Positions 7,584-17,546 of a DNA stretch of 64,000 bases are shown here, piece after piece. How positions within the stretch are numbered: position 1 is the stretch's first letter; every line of letters starts with the position of its first letter. A model generated the notes under the pieces. It did no database searches and was not told the origin of the DNA. It saw nothing but the letters and a program-made list of their open reading frames with translations. The stretch lies in the NCBI RefSeq assembly GCF_038719015.1, contig NZ_CP152276.1:2926001-2990000 (forward strand), read 5' to 3'. The translations under genes and the position numbers were made by a program. The DNA comes from Nguyenibacter vanlangensis. Lineage in GTDB: Bacteria > Pseudomonadota > Alphaproteobacteria > Acetobacterales > Acetobacteraceae.

Positions 7584-8468
7584 ATGACCGACCTTATGAA
7601 AGCAGGCACCTTTGTGCTGGGCGACCGGCGCGTGAATCGAATGGGTTATGGCGCCATGCAACTGGCGGGCCCCGGCGTATTCGGGCCGCCGCGCGACCGC
7701 GAGAGCGCGCTTGCCGTGCTGCGCGCGGCCGTCGCGGCCGGTGTCGACCATATCGATACCAGCGATTTCTACGGACCGCACGTCACCAACCGGCTGATCC
7801 GCGAGGCGCTGCATCCCTATGCGCCCGATCTGCGGATCGTGACCAAGGTGGGGGCGGTGCGCGGGGCCGACGGGTCGTGGAACCCGGCGCAGAGCCCCGA
7901 CGCGCTGACCCGCGGCGTGCATGACAATCTGCGCAATCTGGGCGTCGATGTCCTGGATGTCGTGAACCTGCGGGTGATGGGGGATATCCATGCCCCCAGC
8001 GAGGGTTCGATCGCGGTGCAGGTCGCGGCGCTTGCGGCGCTGCAGCGGCAGGGGTTGATCCGCCATCTGGGCCTGAGCAACGCCACCGCGGCACAGGTGG
8101 CGGAGGCGCGCGGCATTGCCGAGATCGTCTGTGTGCAGAACCATTATAACCTTGCGCATCGGCGGGATGACCCGCTGATCGATGAACTGGGCCGGCTGGG
8201 CATCGCCTATGTGCCCTATTTTCCGCTCGGCGGCTTTGCGCCGTTGCAGTCCGCGACATTGTCCGGCGTGGCCGAGCGGCTGGGCGCCACGCCGATGCAG
8301 GTAGCGCTGGCATGGCTGCTGGCGCGCGCGCCCAATATCCTGCTGATCCCGGGCACGTCGTCGCTGGCCCATCTGAGGGAAAATCTGGCGGCGGCCGAAC
8401 TTCGGCTGGCGGACGGCATTCTTTCCGAATTGGCGGAGATCGGGGCGGAAGGCGGGACCGGGGCGTGA
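7584..8468 (+). CDS. Aldo/keto reductase family oxidoreductase
   Basis: A 294-residue (alpha/beta)8 NADPH-dependent reductase. GYGAMQLAGPGVFGPP opens the barrel; HIDTSDFYGPHVTNRLI carries the catalytic Asp and Tyr, and IVTKVG the catalytic Lys. The usual catalytic His position reads VVNLRVMG, the form seen in YdbC-like reductases. Later segments (HLGLSNATAAQVAEA, IPGTSSLAHLREN) are the cofactor-binding strands. GGAGGC lies just before the ATG at 7584. It is divergent from a LysR gene that probably regulates it. The carbonyl substrate is not identifiable from the sequence. Confidence 0.9.
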   Translation: MTDLMKAGTFVLGDRRVNRMGYGAMQLAGPGVFGPPRDRESALAVLRAAVAAGVDHIDTSDFYGPHVTNRLIREALHPYAPDLRIVTKVGAVRGADGSWNPAQSPDALTRGVHDNLRNLGVDVLDVVNLRVMGDIHAPSEGSIAVQVAALAALQRQGLIRHLGLSNATAAQVAEARGIAEIVCVQNHYNLAHRRDDPLIDELGRLGIAYVPYFPLGGFAPLQSATLSGVAERLGATPMQVALAWLLARAPNILLIPGTSSLAHLRENLAAAELRLADGILSELAEIGAEGGTGA

Positions 8469-8585
8469 CCGGCCCGCGCGCATCGGCCGCCCGGCACGGC
8501 ATTTAAGGCTTAAAATTTCTCCGGGGGCCTTTCCTTTTGCGTGGCTTGCGCCATACGTCATCCGTCCAGCAGAGAGGGGGACGTC

Positions 8586-8840
8586 ATGGGTGACGAAGAC
8601 GACATGATCGTCGGGTATCTGGTGGTCCGGGAGGTCGACGGCGGGGAAGTCGAGTTCTGGGGCCCGGAGAATGCGTGGAGCGACGATCCGGACGACGGCA
8701 GGCTGTACGAGACCGAGGACGAGGCCGAGCGCGACGCCGAGGCGCTGCGCGCCGGGAATGCCGACATCATAACGGTCGAACCGGTGTTCGAGGACGATGA
8801 GGAGGAGGATGAGGACGAAGAGGACGAGACACGTCCGTAA
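8586..8840 (+). CDS. Small acidic hypothetical protein
   Basis: An 84-residue, very acidic protein of unrecognised family, with GAGAGGGGGA before the ATG. The N-terminal half (MIVGYLVVREVDGGEVEFWG) looks like a small beta sheet. A helical EDEAERDAEALRAGNADIIT follows, and the last 18 residues are nearly all Asp/Glu. Such a tail could mimic nucleic acid or give solubility; no function is claimed. It stands alone between the aldo/keto reductase and a terminator repeat. Confidence 0.65.
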   Translation: MGDEDDMIVGYLVVREVDGGEVEFWGPENAWSDDPDDGRLYETEDEAERDAEALRAGNADIITVEPVFEDDEEEDEDEEDETRP

Positions 8841-8930
8841 ATCCTCCGGCGTGCGGCGTCCGGTCGGGCCCTGAGGGGGCGGGCCGGGCGTCGTGTCCGC
8901 GGGGAGGCGTTATTTCTTCTTTTGTCTTCC

Positions 8931-8960
8931 GAAAAAGAAGCAAAAAGACTTTGATTCGTT
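8931..8960. repeat. Intergenic terminator-like repeat, copy 2
   Basis: GAAAAAGAAGCAAAAAGACTTT followed by GATTCGTT matches the element at 1827-1848/2889 and the reverse copy at 18338-18380. The left palindrome arm is degraded here (TCTTCC). The similarity extends about 40 bases further right towards TATTTATAAAAA, as it does at 2881-2935. Confidence 0.75.
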
Positions 8961-9014
8961 GTAAGAGTCGGGTTTACTCCGACATATATTTATAAAAAAT
9001 TCAAAAGTTTTTTG

Positions 9015-9036
9015 GTTCTTTTTTTCAAAAAAGAAC
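9015..9036 (-). terminator. AT-rich hairpin terminator after ugd
   Basis: GTTCTTTTTT (9015-9024) pairs perfectly with AAAAAAGAAC (9027-9036). Read on the reverse strand it lies about 10 bases beyond the ugd stop codon and is followed by a T-poor but AT-rich run. It probably ends the ugd transcript. Confidence 0.6.
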
Positions 9037-9045
9037 AGCCTGCCT

Positions 9046-10374
9046 TCAGATAGGACGGCCGACCGAGTGGTAATGGAAGCCGGCCGCGCGCATGGCGGCG
9101 GGGTCGAAGATGTTGCGCAAATCGACGATGACGCGGCCGCGCATGGCGGCGGCCAGGGCGTTTGGCGCGAGGGCGCGGAATTCGTTCCATTCGGTCAGCA
9201 CGACCAGGGTGTCGGCGTCGCGGGCGGCGTCGAGGGCGCTGTCGCAATAGGTGATGCCGGGCGGCAGATGCGGACGGGCGGCCTGCATGCCGACCGGGTC
9301 GAAGGCGCGGAGTTCGGCGCCCTGCTCGGCCAGGCGGACCAGGATGGGGATGGAGGGGGATTCGCGCATGTCGTCGGTTTCGGGCTTGAAGGTCAGGCCC
9401 AGCACGGCGATGCGGCGGCCGCGCACCGAGCCGCCGCCGGCGGCGGCGATGCGGCCGGCCATGGCGACCTTGCGCGCGTCGTTGACGCCCACCGTGGCCT
9501 CGATCAGCCGGGTCGGGGCGCCGGCTTCCTGGGCGATGCGGGTGAGCGCCAGCGTGTCCTTGGGGAAGCAGGAGCCGCCATAGCCGGGGCCGGGATGGAG
9601 GAATTTGCGGCCGATGCGCCCGTCCAGCCCCATGCCGCGCGACAAATCGTGGACGTTGGCGCCCACCTTGTCGCACAGATCGGCCATTTCGTTGATGAAG
9701 GAGATCTTCATCGCCAGGAAGGAATTGGAGGCGTATTTGGTCAGTTCGGCGGTTTCCAGCGCCATGAACAGGACCGGGGCCTCGATCAGATAGAGGGGGC
9801 GGTAGAGCGCCGAGAGCACCGCGCGGGCACGGGCGCCGCCGTCGGGTGCCGTCTGATCGAGGCCGACGATCACGCGGTCGGGGCGCATGAAATCGCCGAT
9901 CGCGCTGCCTTCGCGCAGGAATTCGGGGTTGGAGGCGACGTCGAAATCGAGGTCGGGCCGGGTTTCGCGCACGATTTCGGCGATGCGGCGGCTGGTGCCG
10001 ACCGGGACCGTCGATTTGGTGACGATGACCGCATAGTCGCCCATCGCCCGGGCGATCTGGCGCGCGGCCTGGTGCACATAGGTCAGGTCGGCCTGGCCGT
10101 CGCCGTTGCGGGGCGGGGTGCCGACGGCGATGAAGATCGCCTCGGCCCCCGTGACGGCATCGGCGATATCGGACCCGAAGGACAGGCGGCCGGCGCGGGC
10201 ATTGTCGGCCACCAGCGTATCGAGCCCGGGTTCGTAGATGGGGATACGCCCGTCACGCAGGGCGGCCAGGCGGTCGGGGTCGATTTCCACCACCGAGACC
10301 TGGTTGCCGAATTCGGCAAAGCACGCCGCCGAGACAAGGCCGACATAGCCGCCGCCGATCATTGCAATGCGCAT
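9046..10374 (-). CDS. ugd: UDP-glucose 6-dehydrogenase
   Basis: A 442-residue protein of standard length. The N-terminal Rossmann motif GGGYVG (7-12), VTKSTVPVGTS, SNPEFLREGSAI and the catalytic-Cys motif GGSCFPKD (Cys 269) are all present, as is the C-terminal domain with GLTFKPETDDMRESPS. It oxidises UDP-glucose twice with NAD+ to UDP-glucuronate, a precursor of acidic exopolysaccharide and lipid A sugars. It is a single-gene unit read away from the small-RNA region, with a hairpin terminator just beyond its stop. Confidence 0.96.
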   Translation of the reverse strand: MRIAMIGGGYVGLVSAACFAEFGNQVSVVEIDPDRLAALRDGRIPIYEPGLDTLVADNARAGRLSFGSDIADAVTGAEAIFIAVGTPPRNGDGQADLTYVHQAARQIARAMGDYAVIVTKSTVPVGTSRRIAEIVRETRPDLDFDVASNPEFLREGSAIGDFMRPDRVIVGLDQTAPDGGARARAVLSALYRPLYLIEAPVLFMALETAELTKYASNSFLAMKISFINEMADLCDKVGANVHDLSRGMGLDGRIGRKFLHPGPGYGGSCFPKDTLALTRIAQEAGAPTRLIEATVGVNDARKVAMAGRIAAAGGGSVRGRRIAVLGLTFKPETDDMRESPSIPILVRLAEQGAELRAFDPVGMQAARPHLPPGITYCDSALDAARDADTLVVLTEWNEFRALAPNALAAAMRGRVIVDLRNIFDPAAMRAAGFHYHSVGRPI

Positions 10375-10478
10375 GGCATCCCCTCCTTGTCCGTCATGGA
10401 TGTTCGACGCGTGGGCGGACTATGCTTCGGCGGCGGCAGCTTGGCCAGAGGCCATGTGCGGTCCGGCGCGCGGCCCCC

Positions 10479-10506
10479 GGAACCTGGAACCTGGAACCCT
10501 GGAACC
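10479..10506. repeat. Short tandem repeat (GGAACCT)
   Basis: GGAACCT, GGAACCT, GGAACCCT and GGAACC follow each other without interruption between ugd and the small-RNA promoter. It is a simple repeat with no evident function. The rest of 10375-10550 shows no gene. Confidence 0.8.
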
Positions 10507-10554
10507 ACGGCCCCCGGATAGGGCATTTTGTTGATTTTGCAGTGCACAATTTTC

Positions 10555-10585
10555 TTGACTCGGCGCGGTCCGGCCCGGCAATAAT
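10555..10585 (+). promoter_or_regulatory. Probable sigma-70 promoter of the candidate small RNA
   Basis: TTGACT (10555-10560) and CAATAAT (10579-10585) form -35 and -10 elements 18-19 bp apart. The expected start is near 10591, the first base of a hairpin-containing, Rho-independently terminated segment. Confidence 0.6.
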
Positions 10586-10590
10586 GGCGC

Positions 10591-10666
10591 ATGAAGTGGC
10601 GTTATGCGCGCTTCATGGACGTTTCCTCCCTAAACTACGCGGCGCTTTACGGCGCCGTTTTTTTTT
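10591..10666 (+). ncRNA. Candidate 76-nt small regulatory RNA with exposed CCUCC motif
   Basis: Hairpin 1 pairs CATGAAG (10590-10596) with CTTCATG (10611-10617), with an inner GCG/CGC stem and TTATG loop. A single-stranded linker with TTTCCTCCC (10622-10630) follows. Hairpin 2, CGGCGC-TTTACG-GCGCCG (10640-10657), is followed by nine T residues and is a classic Rho-independent terminator. A sigma-70 promoter lies at the right distance upstream. An anti-Shine-Dalgarno CCUCC between two stem-loops is the architecture of alphaproteobacterial trans-acting sRNAs such as the alpha-r8/MmgR and CcsR groups. A 70-codon reading frame crosses it but also crosses the terminator, so it is unlikely to be a gene. 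Confidence 0.65.
10640..10666 (+). terminator. Rho-independent terminator of the candidate sRNA
   Basis: The stem CGGCGC/GCGCCG with a 6-nt loop is followed by T9 at 10658-10666. It lies 134 bases before mlaE on the same strand and cannot belong to any visible upstream protein gene, because ugd runs the other way. Confidence 0.85.
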
Positions 10667-10799
10667 GGTGTGACATTCCGTATTTTGACGCGCCGGCCAA
10701 GCCGCGCTACGGCAGGGCCATGTCTGACAGCCTGACCGAACATGCGCACTGGCGACGACTTGCCGGATCGGCCCCTGCGGCCTGCGCGCGGTATTCCGC

Positions 10800-11585
10800 A
10801 TGAACGCCCTGTTCGATTTCATCGCCGCCCTTGGACGGGCCGCCCTGAACCTGGTCCGGACGGCCGGGGCGCTGACGCTGTTCGGGGCCGCGGCGCTGTC
10901 GCACCTGGTGCGTCCGCCCTTCTACTGGCGGATCTTCCTGGGGTCGCTGGTGGAGATCGGCTTCTTCTCGCTGCCGGTGGTGGCGCTGACGGCGCTGTTT
11001 TCGGGCGGGGTGATCGCGCTGCAATCCTATACCGGCTTTGCCCAGTACCATGTGCAGAGCGCGATCGCCGGCATCGTGGTGCTGTCGGTGACGCGCGAGC
11101 TGGGGCCGGTGCTGGCCGGGCTGATGGTCGCGGGGCGCGTCGGGGCCGCGATGGCGGCCGAGATCGGCACCATGCGGGTGACCGACCAGATCGACGCGCT
11201 GCGCACCCTGTCGACCAACCCGATGAAATACCTGGTGACGCCGCGCCTGCTGGCCGGGACGCTGGCGCTGCCGTGCCTGGTGGTGGTGGCGGACATACTG
11301 GGCGTGCTGGGCGGCTTTACGGTGTCGATCGCCAAGCTGGATTTTTCGGCCCCCGTCTATATCGCCGCGACCTTTGCCGCCGTGAAGCCGATCGACGTGA
11401 CGGTGGGGCTGGTGAAGGCGGGGGTGTTCGGGTTCCTGATCGCGCTGATGGGCTGTTACCATGGCTATAACAGCCGAGGCGGGGCCGAGGGCGTGGGGGC
11501 CGCCACCACGGCGGCGGTGGTCGCGGCGTCGATCCTGCTGCTGGCGTCCGATTATCTTCTGACCGACGTGTTCTTTTCGCAATGA
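10800..11585 (+). CDS. mlaE: MlaE-type ABC transporter permease
   Basis: A 261-residue integral membrane protein with the MlaE signature: VEIGFFSLPVVALTALFSGG, then TRELGPVLAGLMVAGRVGAA and EIGTMRVTDQIDALRTLSTN, and about five hydrophobic segments. In the Mla system it forms the membrane channel for phospholipid or hydrophobic-lipid transport between inner and outer membranes. The stop overlaps the start of the ATPase gene (ATGA). No MlaD-type substrate-binding gene follows in this operon, which continues into radA. Confidence 0.9.
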   Translation: MNALFDFIAALGRAALNLVRTAGALTLFGAAALSHLVRPPFYWRIFLGSLVEIGFFSLPVVALTALFSGGVIALQSYTGFAQYHVQSAIAGIVVLSVTRELGPVLAGLMVAGRVGAAMAAEIGTMRVTDQIDALRTLSTNPMKYLVTPRLLAGTLALPCLVVVADILGVLGGFTVSIAKLDFSAPVYIAATFAAVKPIDVTVGLVKAGVFGFLIALMGCYHGYNSRGGAEGVGAATTAAVVAASILLLASDYLLTDVFFSQ

Positions 11586-12372
11586 CGTCCGACATTCCCA
11601 AGATCCGCATTCGCGGCCTGTGCAAGGCGTTCGGCCCGAAGATCGTGCTGGACGGCATCGACCTGGATGTCATGCCGGGCACGTCGATGGTGGTGATCGG
11701 CGGGTCGGGCAGCGGCAAGTCGGTGCTGCTGCGCTGTATCCTGGGGCTGATCACCCCGGATGCGGGGTCGATCGAGATCGACGGGGTGGACGTGGTGCCG
11801 CTGTCGGCGCGGCGGCGCGAGGCGGTGATCGAGCGGATCGGCATGCTGTTCCAGAACGCGGCGCTGTTCGACAGCCTGCCGGTCTGGGAGAATGTCGCCT
11901 TCGGCCTGCTGGCCAGCGGGCGGCGCCACGGCGCGCGGATGAGCCGGGCCGAGGCGCGCGCCCATGCCGGGCGGATGCTGGAGCAGGTGGGGCTGGACCC
12001 GTCGGTGGGGGCGCTGTTCCCCGCCGAATTGTCGGGCGGCATGCAGAAGCGCGTGGGCCTGGCCCGCGCCATTGCCGGGCAGCCGGACATCCTGTTCTTC
12101 GACGAGCCGACGACCGGGCTGGACCCGATCATGGGGGCGGTGATCGACGGGCTGATCGTCGATTGCGTGCGGCGGCTGGGATCGACGGCGATCGCGATCA
12201 CCCATGACATGGCGTCCGCCCAGCGGATCGGCGACCAGGCGGCGATGCTGTACCAGGGCCGGTTGATCTGGCAGGGGGCGGCGGGTGCGCTGCTGGACAG
12301 CGGCAACCCGATCGTGGACCAGTTTACCCACGGCCGGCGCGAGGGGCCGATCAGCATGGAATTGCGGCGCTA

Positions 12373-12373
<1 letters not shown>
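11582..12373 (+). CDS. mlaF: MlaF-type ABC transporter ATP-binding protein
   Basis: A 263-residue ATPase. Walker A GGSGSGKSVLL (about 39-49), Q-loop LFQNAALFDSLPV, signature LSGGMQKRVGLARAI, Walker B ILFFDEPTTGLDPI and the switch His (AITHDMASA) are all present. The NAALFDSLPVWENV stretch and the final RREG tail are typical of MlaF. It energises lipid transport with the MlaE permease, whose gene it overlaps by 4 bases. The following radA start overlaps its stop by one base. Confidence 0.93.
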
Positions 12374-13782
<1,409 letters not shown>

Positions 13783-13806
13783 GCGGCGACGGGTGCGCGA
13801 GGCGGC

Positions 13807-14439
13807 GTGAGCGAGGGGGTTGGCGACGCGGCCGGCGGGGGGCGGGTCACGCTGTCCGAGCCGGCGCGGTTCGAGAAGGAGATCCGCAAGAGCCGGTTCC
13901 TGGCCCGGGCGGCGCCCTGTGCCGCGCCTGCCGAGGCGCTGGATTTCGTCCGCGCGGTGTCGGTGGCCGACGCCACGCATAATTGCTGGGCCTATCGCAT
14001 CGGGCAGGATTATCGCAGCGACGATGACGGCGAGCCCGGGGGCACCGCCGGGCGGCCGATCCTGCAGGTGATCGACGGACAGGGATTCGACCGGGTCGCC
14101 GTGGTGGTGACGCGCTGGTTCGGGGGGATCAAGCTGGGGGCCGGGGGACTGGTCCGCGCCTATGGCGGCACGGCAGCGGAATGCCTGCGCCTGGCACCGC
14201 GCGTGCCGATCGTCGCCATGACGCGCCTGGCGTTTCATTGCGGGTTCGGCGATCTGGCGCTGCTGCGGGCACGGCTGCCGGGCATGGGGGCGGCGATCGA
14301 GGAGGAGCGGTTCGACGCGGCCGGCGCCGTGCTGGTGGTGGCGGTGCCGGTGGGGGCCTGCGATGCCGTGGTGGCGCGGATCGTGGATCTGACGCGTGGG
14401 CAGGCGATGCCGAGGGCGGTGGAGGATGGGCTTTCCTGA
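13807..14439 (+). CDS. YigZ/IMPACT family protein
   Basis: A 210-residue protein starting with GTG 13807, 24 bases after radA. The N-terminal UPF0029/IMPACT domain shows FEKEIRKSRFLARAAP, THNCWAYRIG and the hallmark DDGEPGGTAGRPILQVI (about residues 73-89), then VVVTRWFGGIKLGAGGLVRAY. The C-terminal DUF1949-like domain follows. The family is conserved and linked to translation control, but its biochemistry is unresolved. The position after radA suggests it ends this operon. Confidence 0.9.
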   Translation: MSEGVGDAAGGGRVTLSEPARFEKEIRKSRFLARAAPCAAPAEALDFVRAVSVADATHNCWAYRIGQDYRSDDDGEPGGTAGRPILQVIDGQGFDRVAVVVTRWFGGIKLGAGGLVRAYGGTAAECLRLAPRVPIVAMTRLAFHCGFGDLALLRARLPGMGAAIEEERFDAAGAVLVVAVPVGACDAVVARIVDLTRGQAMPRAVEDGLS

Positions 14440-14647
14440 TGGGACCATCCAAAGAGTTTATGGATGTTCGGGGGGGGCGGAGGCACGCAATGGCGTTTGT
14501 CATGGCGGGATCTTCTGTTGTTGATTTTTGCTGAGAACTGAGTTCTTCCGCAAACTATGTTCTGACTGCAGCGTCATGATGGCTGAAGAATCCAGGCCGC
14601 AGGAGCTGAAAGGGCGCAGATAGAGGTGGACGTCTTCCCGTTGCCGC

Positions 14648-15154
14648 TCAATTTCGCAGCCGGCGCCACTCCGAAATCGCCACAGTCCCATCGCCTGTGG
14701 ATGAAGCCGGTACCTGATAGCTGAGTCGATCACCTTCTAACATATAGTCCCGCACCTGCCGCTTTCCTTCCCAATTCGGGAATACCGCGTGCTCGACGTC
14801 AAAAATGATATGATGATGCACCGTGTCGAGCATGACATGCCCATAATGCACGCTGTTCCGCATCATCGCGTCGCGAAATTCGGCCTCTGTACCGGTCGCC
14901 TTGTTGCCTGATACGAAGTTCATGCCGGGGACACGGTAGATTTCGATGACATAGCGTCCCTCGCCATCCACCATCATGCGACCTTGCGGATGGTCGCCGA
15001 AACCGTGAACCCGATGTCCGTCAGCATAAAGCGTGTCGGCTTCTGTCAATTCCCAAGTACCGGTGAGTGATGGCATGGGCATGGCCAGCGCGCTTCCGGG
15101 CGGTAGAGACATAGCCAGCAGAACAGCCAAACGACAATGCAGGTACTTTTTCAT
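14648..15154 (-). CDS. Secreted lipocalin-like protein
   Basis: A 168-residue protein with an N-terminal signal peptide (MKKYLHCRLAVLLAMSLPPG, likely cleavage after SALA). The mature part starts with a lipocalin-like strand (LTGTWELTEADTLYADG) and continues as alternating beta strands (GRMMVDGEGRYVIEIYR, HHIIFDVEHAVFPNW, LSYQVPASS). It belongs to the lipocalin-like family, predicted to bind a small hydrophobic ligand in the periplasm. It lies 22 bases after the quinone oxidoreductase on the same strand, so the two are probably co-transcribed. Confidence 0.75.
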   Translation of the reverse strand: MKKYLHCRLAVLLAMSLPPGSALAMPMPSLTGTWELTEADTLYADGHRVHGFGDHPQGRMMVDGEGRYVIEIYRVPGMNFVSGNKATGTEAEFRDAMMRNSVHYGHVMLDTVHHHIIFDVEHAVFPNWEGKRQVRDYMLEGDRLSYQVPASSTGDGTVAISEWRRLRN

Positions 15155-15176
15155 TCCGATATTCCTTCAAAAGACA

Positions 15177-16136
15177 TTAATTCGCGATACGCAGCAGAAC
15201 CTTGCCGACGGTGCGCCGCGCTTCGAGATCGCGATGAGCCTGCACCGCGTCCGCGAGCAAGTATTTGTGGGTAATCAGGGGGCGCAGGCTACCGTCGCGA
15301 ACCCATCCGAACAGGCGGTCCGCTCGTTCCTGCAAAGCGTCCGCCGTGGGAATGAAATCGCCGATCAGAGGGCGCGTCAGAGTAAGCGAGCCGTACCGCG
15401 CCAACAGCATTGGATCGACGGGCGCGACCGTGCCGCTGGTATGGCCGTATAAGACAATTGTGCCGCGACGGCGCAGCGATGCCAGGCTTGCCGCCCATGT
15501 CGCCTGCCCGACGGAATCATAAACGACGTTCACGCCGTCCGGGTACGCGTCTCGCACCGCCGCAGAGACATCCTCGTGATCGTAACGAATGATCTGATGC
15601 GCTCCGGCATCGCGAGCCAGAGCGGCCTTTGCGTCGGACGATACAGTCCCGATCACCGCCACGCCCTTCGCGGCCAGCAATTGCGTCAATAGCAGCCCGA
15701 CGCCACCGGCGGCCGCATGCACGAGCGCCGCATCTCCTGCCCGCGCGCAATAGCTGTCTTCGGCCAGATAGTGTGCGGTTATGCCCTGCAACAGGAGAGC
15801 GGCCGCCACATCGTCCGAAATGTCGTCCGGCACCTCGACAAGCCGGTGATCGGGCACGACGGCCAATTCCGCGTAGGCACCAGGATATCCGGCCCAAGCC
15901 ACCCGCGTTCCGACGGAAAACCGTGCCGAGCGTTCGATCTCGCCGAAACCTTCCGAGCCTGGCGTGAAAGGCAACTGCACCTTCGTCACGCCGCTCCGCT
16001 GATAGATCTCCGTGTAATTGAGCCCCGCGTAATGCAAGCGGACGAACGACTCTCCCTCGCCTGGTTCCGGAGTCGATACATCTTCGAGAACGAGCGCGTC
16101 CGGACCGCCAAATTCATGAATCCGAATGGCACGCAT
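15177..16136 (-). CDS. NADPH:quinone oxidoreductase (zinc-independent MDR family)
   Basis: A 319-residue medium-chain reductase. MRAIRIHEFGGPDALVLEDV is the typical start; PGSEGFGEIE, HAAAGGVGLLLTQLLAAKG (cofactor-binding glycine motif) and VYDSVGQATWAASLASL fit the QOR/zeta-crystallin group, which lacks the zinc ligands of alcohol dehydrogenases. It reduces quinones or enones with NADPH in the cytoplasm. It is divergent from a LysR gene 95 bases away, whose intergenic region holds two TTCGAA sites, and is followed by a lipocalin-like gene. Confidence 0.92.
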   Translation of the reverse strand: MRAIRIHEFGGPDALVLEDVSTPEPGEGESFVRLHYAGLNYTEIYQRSGVTKVQLPFTPGSEGFGEIERSARFSVGTRVAWAGYPGAYAELAVVPDHRLVEVPDDISDDVAAALLLQGITAHYLAEDSYCARAGDAALVHAAAGGVGLLLTQLLAAKGVAVIGTVSSDAKAALARDAGAHQIIRYDHEDVSAAVRDAYPDGVNVVYDSVGQATWAASLASLRRRGTIVLYGHTSGTVAPVDPMLLARYGSLTLTRPLIGDFIPTADALQERADRLFGWVRDGSLRPLITHKYLLADAVQAHRDLEARRTVGKVLLRIAN

Positions 16137-16231
16137 GGGAATTCTCCGTGTTGACGAGACCGATTCCTACCTCTTATGGACAGTTTCGAATAACGCGTTT
16201 TTTCGAATTGCCACTGAAGGAAATACGAACG

Positions 16232-17119
16232 ATGGCGCGCATCAATCTTGATATGGACGTGCTCCGTACTTTCGTCACCGCCCAGGATCTCGGCGGCTTC
16301 AACCGTGCTGCCGCCCATCTCGGCCGCTCGCAATCCGCCATCAGCCAGCAGATGCGCAAGTTGGAGGACCAAGCCGGCCAGCCGGTCTTCCAACGCGAGG
16401 GACGCGGCACCATCCTGACCGAGCAGGGCGAGCGCCTGCTGTCCTATGCGCGGCGAATCCTGGAGTTGAACGACGAAACGCTGGAAGCCGTGAACGGCTT
16501 TTCGGTCTCGGGCAGCGTACGTTTCGGCCTGCCCGGGGATTTTTCGGAATCCTGGCTGCCGACGCTGCTGGGCATCTTCAAGCGCGCCCACCCCGGAGTG
16601 CTGATCGAAGTCTTTGTCGAGCGCAATGGGCTGCTGTTCGAGCAACTGGATCAGGGAGCGTTGGATTTCGTGCTGGCCTTCGGCGGCGGTGGGCGGCCGG
16701 ATGCGTTATCACTGGGAACCCTTCCGACCGTCTGGATCGGTCCCTCTCCCGATATAACTTTGCCGTTGGCACCAAAAGTTCCGATCGACCTCGCCCTTTA
16801 TGGCAATCCATGCCGCTTTCGACGCATCGGACTGGAACTGCTCGACAAGGCGGGAACGCCATGGCGCCTGACTTTTACCAGCCGAAGCCTTCAAGGCTTA
16901 TGGGCAGCGGCAGGTGCGGGGTTGGGAGTGACCTTCCGTACTCCGGTTGGACTTCCCAATCATTTATCCGTTCTACCGGATCGACCTGGACTGCCTCGTG
17001 GGCCTGGGATTGAAGTTTGCCTGCATGACGGTTGCCGCCCCTTGTCTCCGGCTCGAAAGGAGTTCCGAGATGCCGTTATGGAAACCACACGGGAACATTT
17101 ACGCCCGATCCGTCTCTGA
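16232..17119 (+). CDS. LysR family transcriptional regulator
   Basis: A 295-residue protein. The HTH occupies residues about 5-62 (LRTFVTAQDLGGFNRAAAHL, SQSAISQQMRKLEDQAGQPV, FQREGRGTILTEQG), followed by a substrate-binding domain (VRFGLPGDFSESWLPTLLGI). ATG 16232 is preferred over an upstream in-frame ATG at 16148 because GAAGGAA precedes it and LysR proteins start close to the HTH. It is divergent from the quinone oxidoreductase and probably its regulator. The 3' end marks a sharp drop in GC. Confidence 0.88.
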   Translation: MARINLDMDVLRTFVTAQDLGGFNRAAAHLGRSQSAISQQMRKLEDQAGQPVFQREGRGTILTEQGERLLSYARRILELNDETLEAVNGFSVSGSVRFGLPGDFSESWLPTLLGIFKRAHPGVLIEVFVERNGLLFEQLDQGALDFVLAFGGGGRPDALSLGTLPTVWIGPSPDITLPLAPKVPIDLALYGNPCRFRRIGLELLDKAGTPWRLTFTSRSLQGLWAAAGAGLGVTFRTPVGLPNHLSVLPDRPGLPRGPGIEVCLHDGCRPLSPARKEFRDAVMETTREHLRPIRL

Positions 17120-17546
17120 TCGAGGTGACGGCTTTCATGCAGAAACTCATGACCGCAGAGAGAGAGCATGACAGAAGCCCGCCATGTCGGGCGATATCCT
17201 GTTTGCGAGCAAGCCGTCCCTCTGGCGACCATGATGATCGGCCGGAGCGCGCCCTTGGTGCAATCGCCCAGATCGAGGCCAATTGTTTAGCTCCGGGACT
17301 AAACACCTAGAAGATCAAAATTGGTGAAAGTCGATAGGGCCTTCGTGTCGTCAGGGTGGATCTGCCGACACCTGTTTGACGGCAATGCCGGGATAGCCTC
17401 GGAGCGGATTTCTGGAGAATTTATGGAAAGCTGACATTATATCGTGGGAAAATTTTCATTAGATGCTGGTGAGCATCTAACACAGGATGCATAGATGCAT
17501 TAGAATGCGGTGACAGTTTTATTTCATTGAATAAAGGGGATTTTAT
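17120..17546. other. Gene-free transition into an AT-rich island
   Basis: About 430 bases with no convincing gene. GC content falls steadily, from GC-rich DNA after the LysR gene to AT-rich DNA by 17430. Short reading frames here lack ribosome sites and family features. ATAGATGCATTAGAATGC-like short repeats occur near 17490. It probably contains the left boundary of acquired DNA. Confidence 0.5.

Noticed and set aside
10591..10803. A 70-codon forward frame beginning MKWRYARFMDVSS
   Set aside because: It runs through a strong Rho-independent terminator and starts inside a hairpin; the segment fits a small RNA better.
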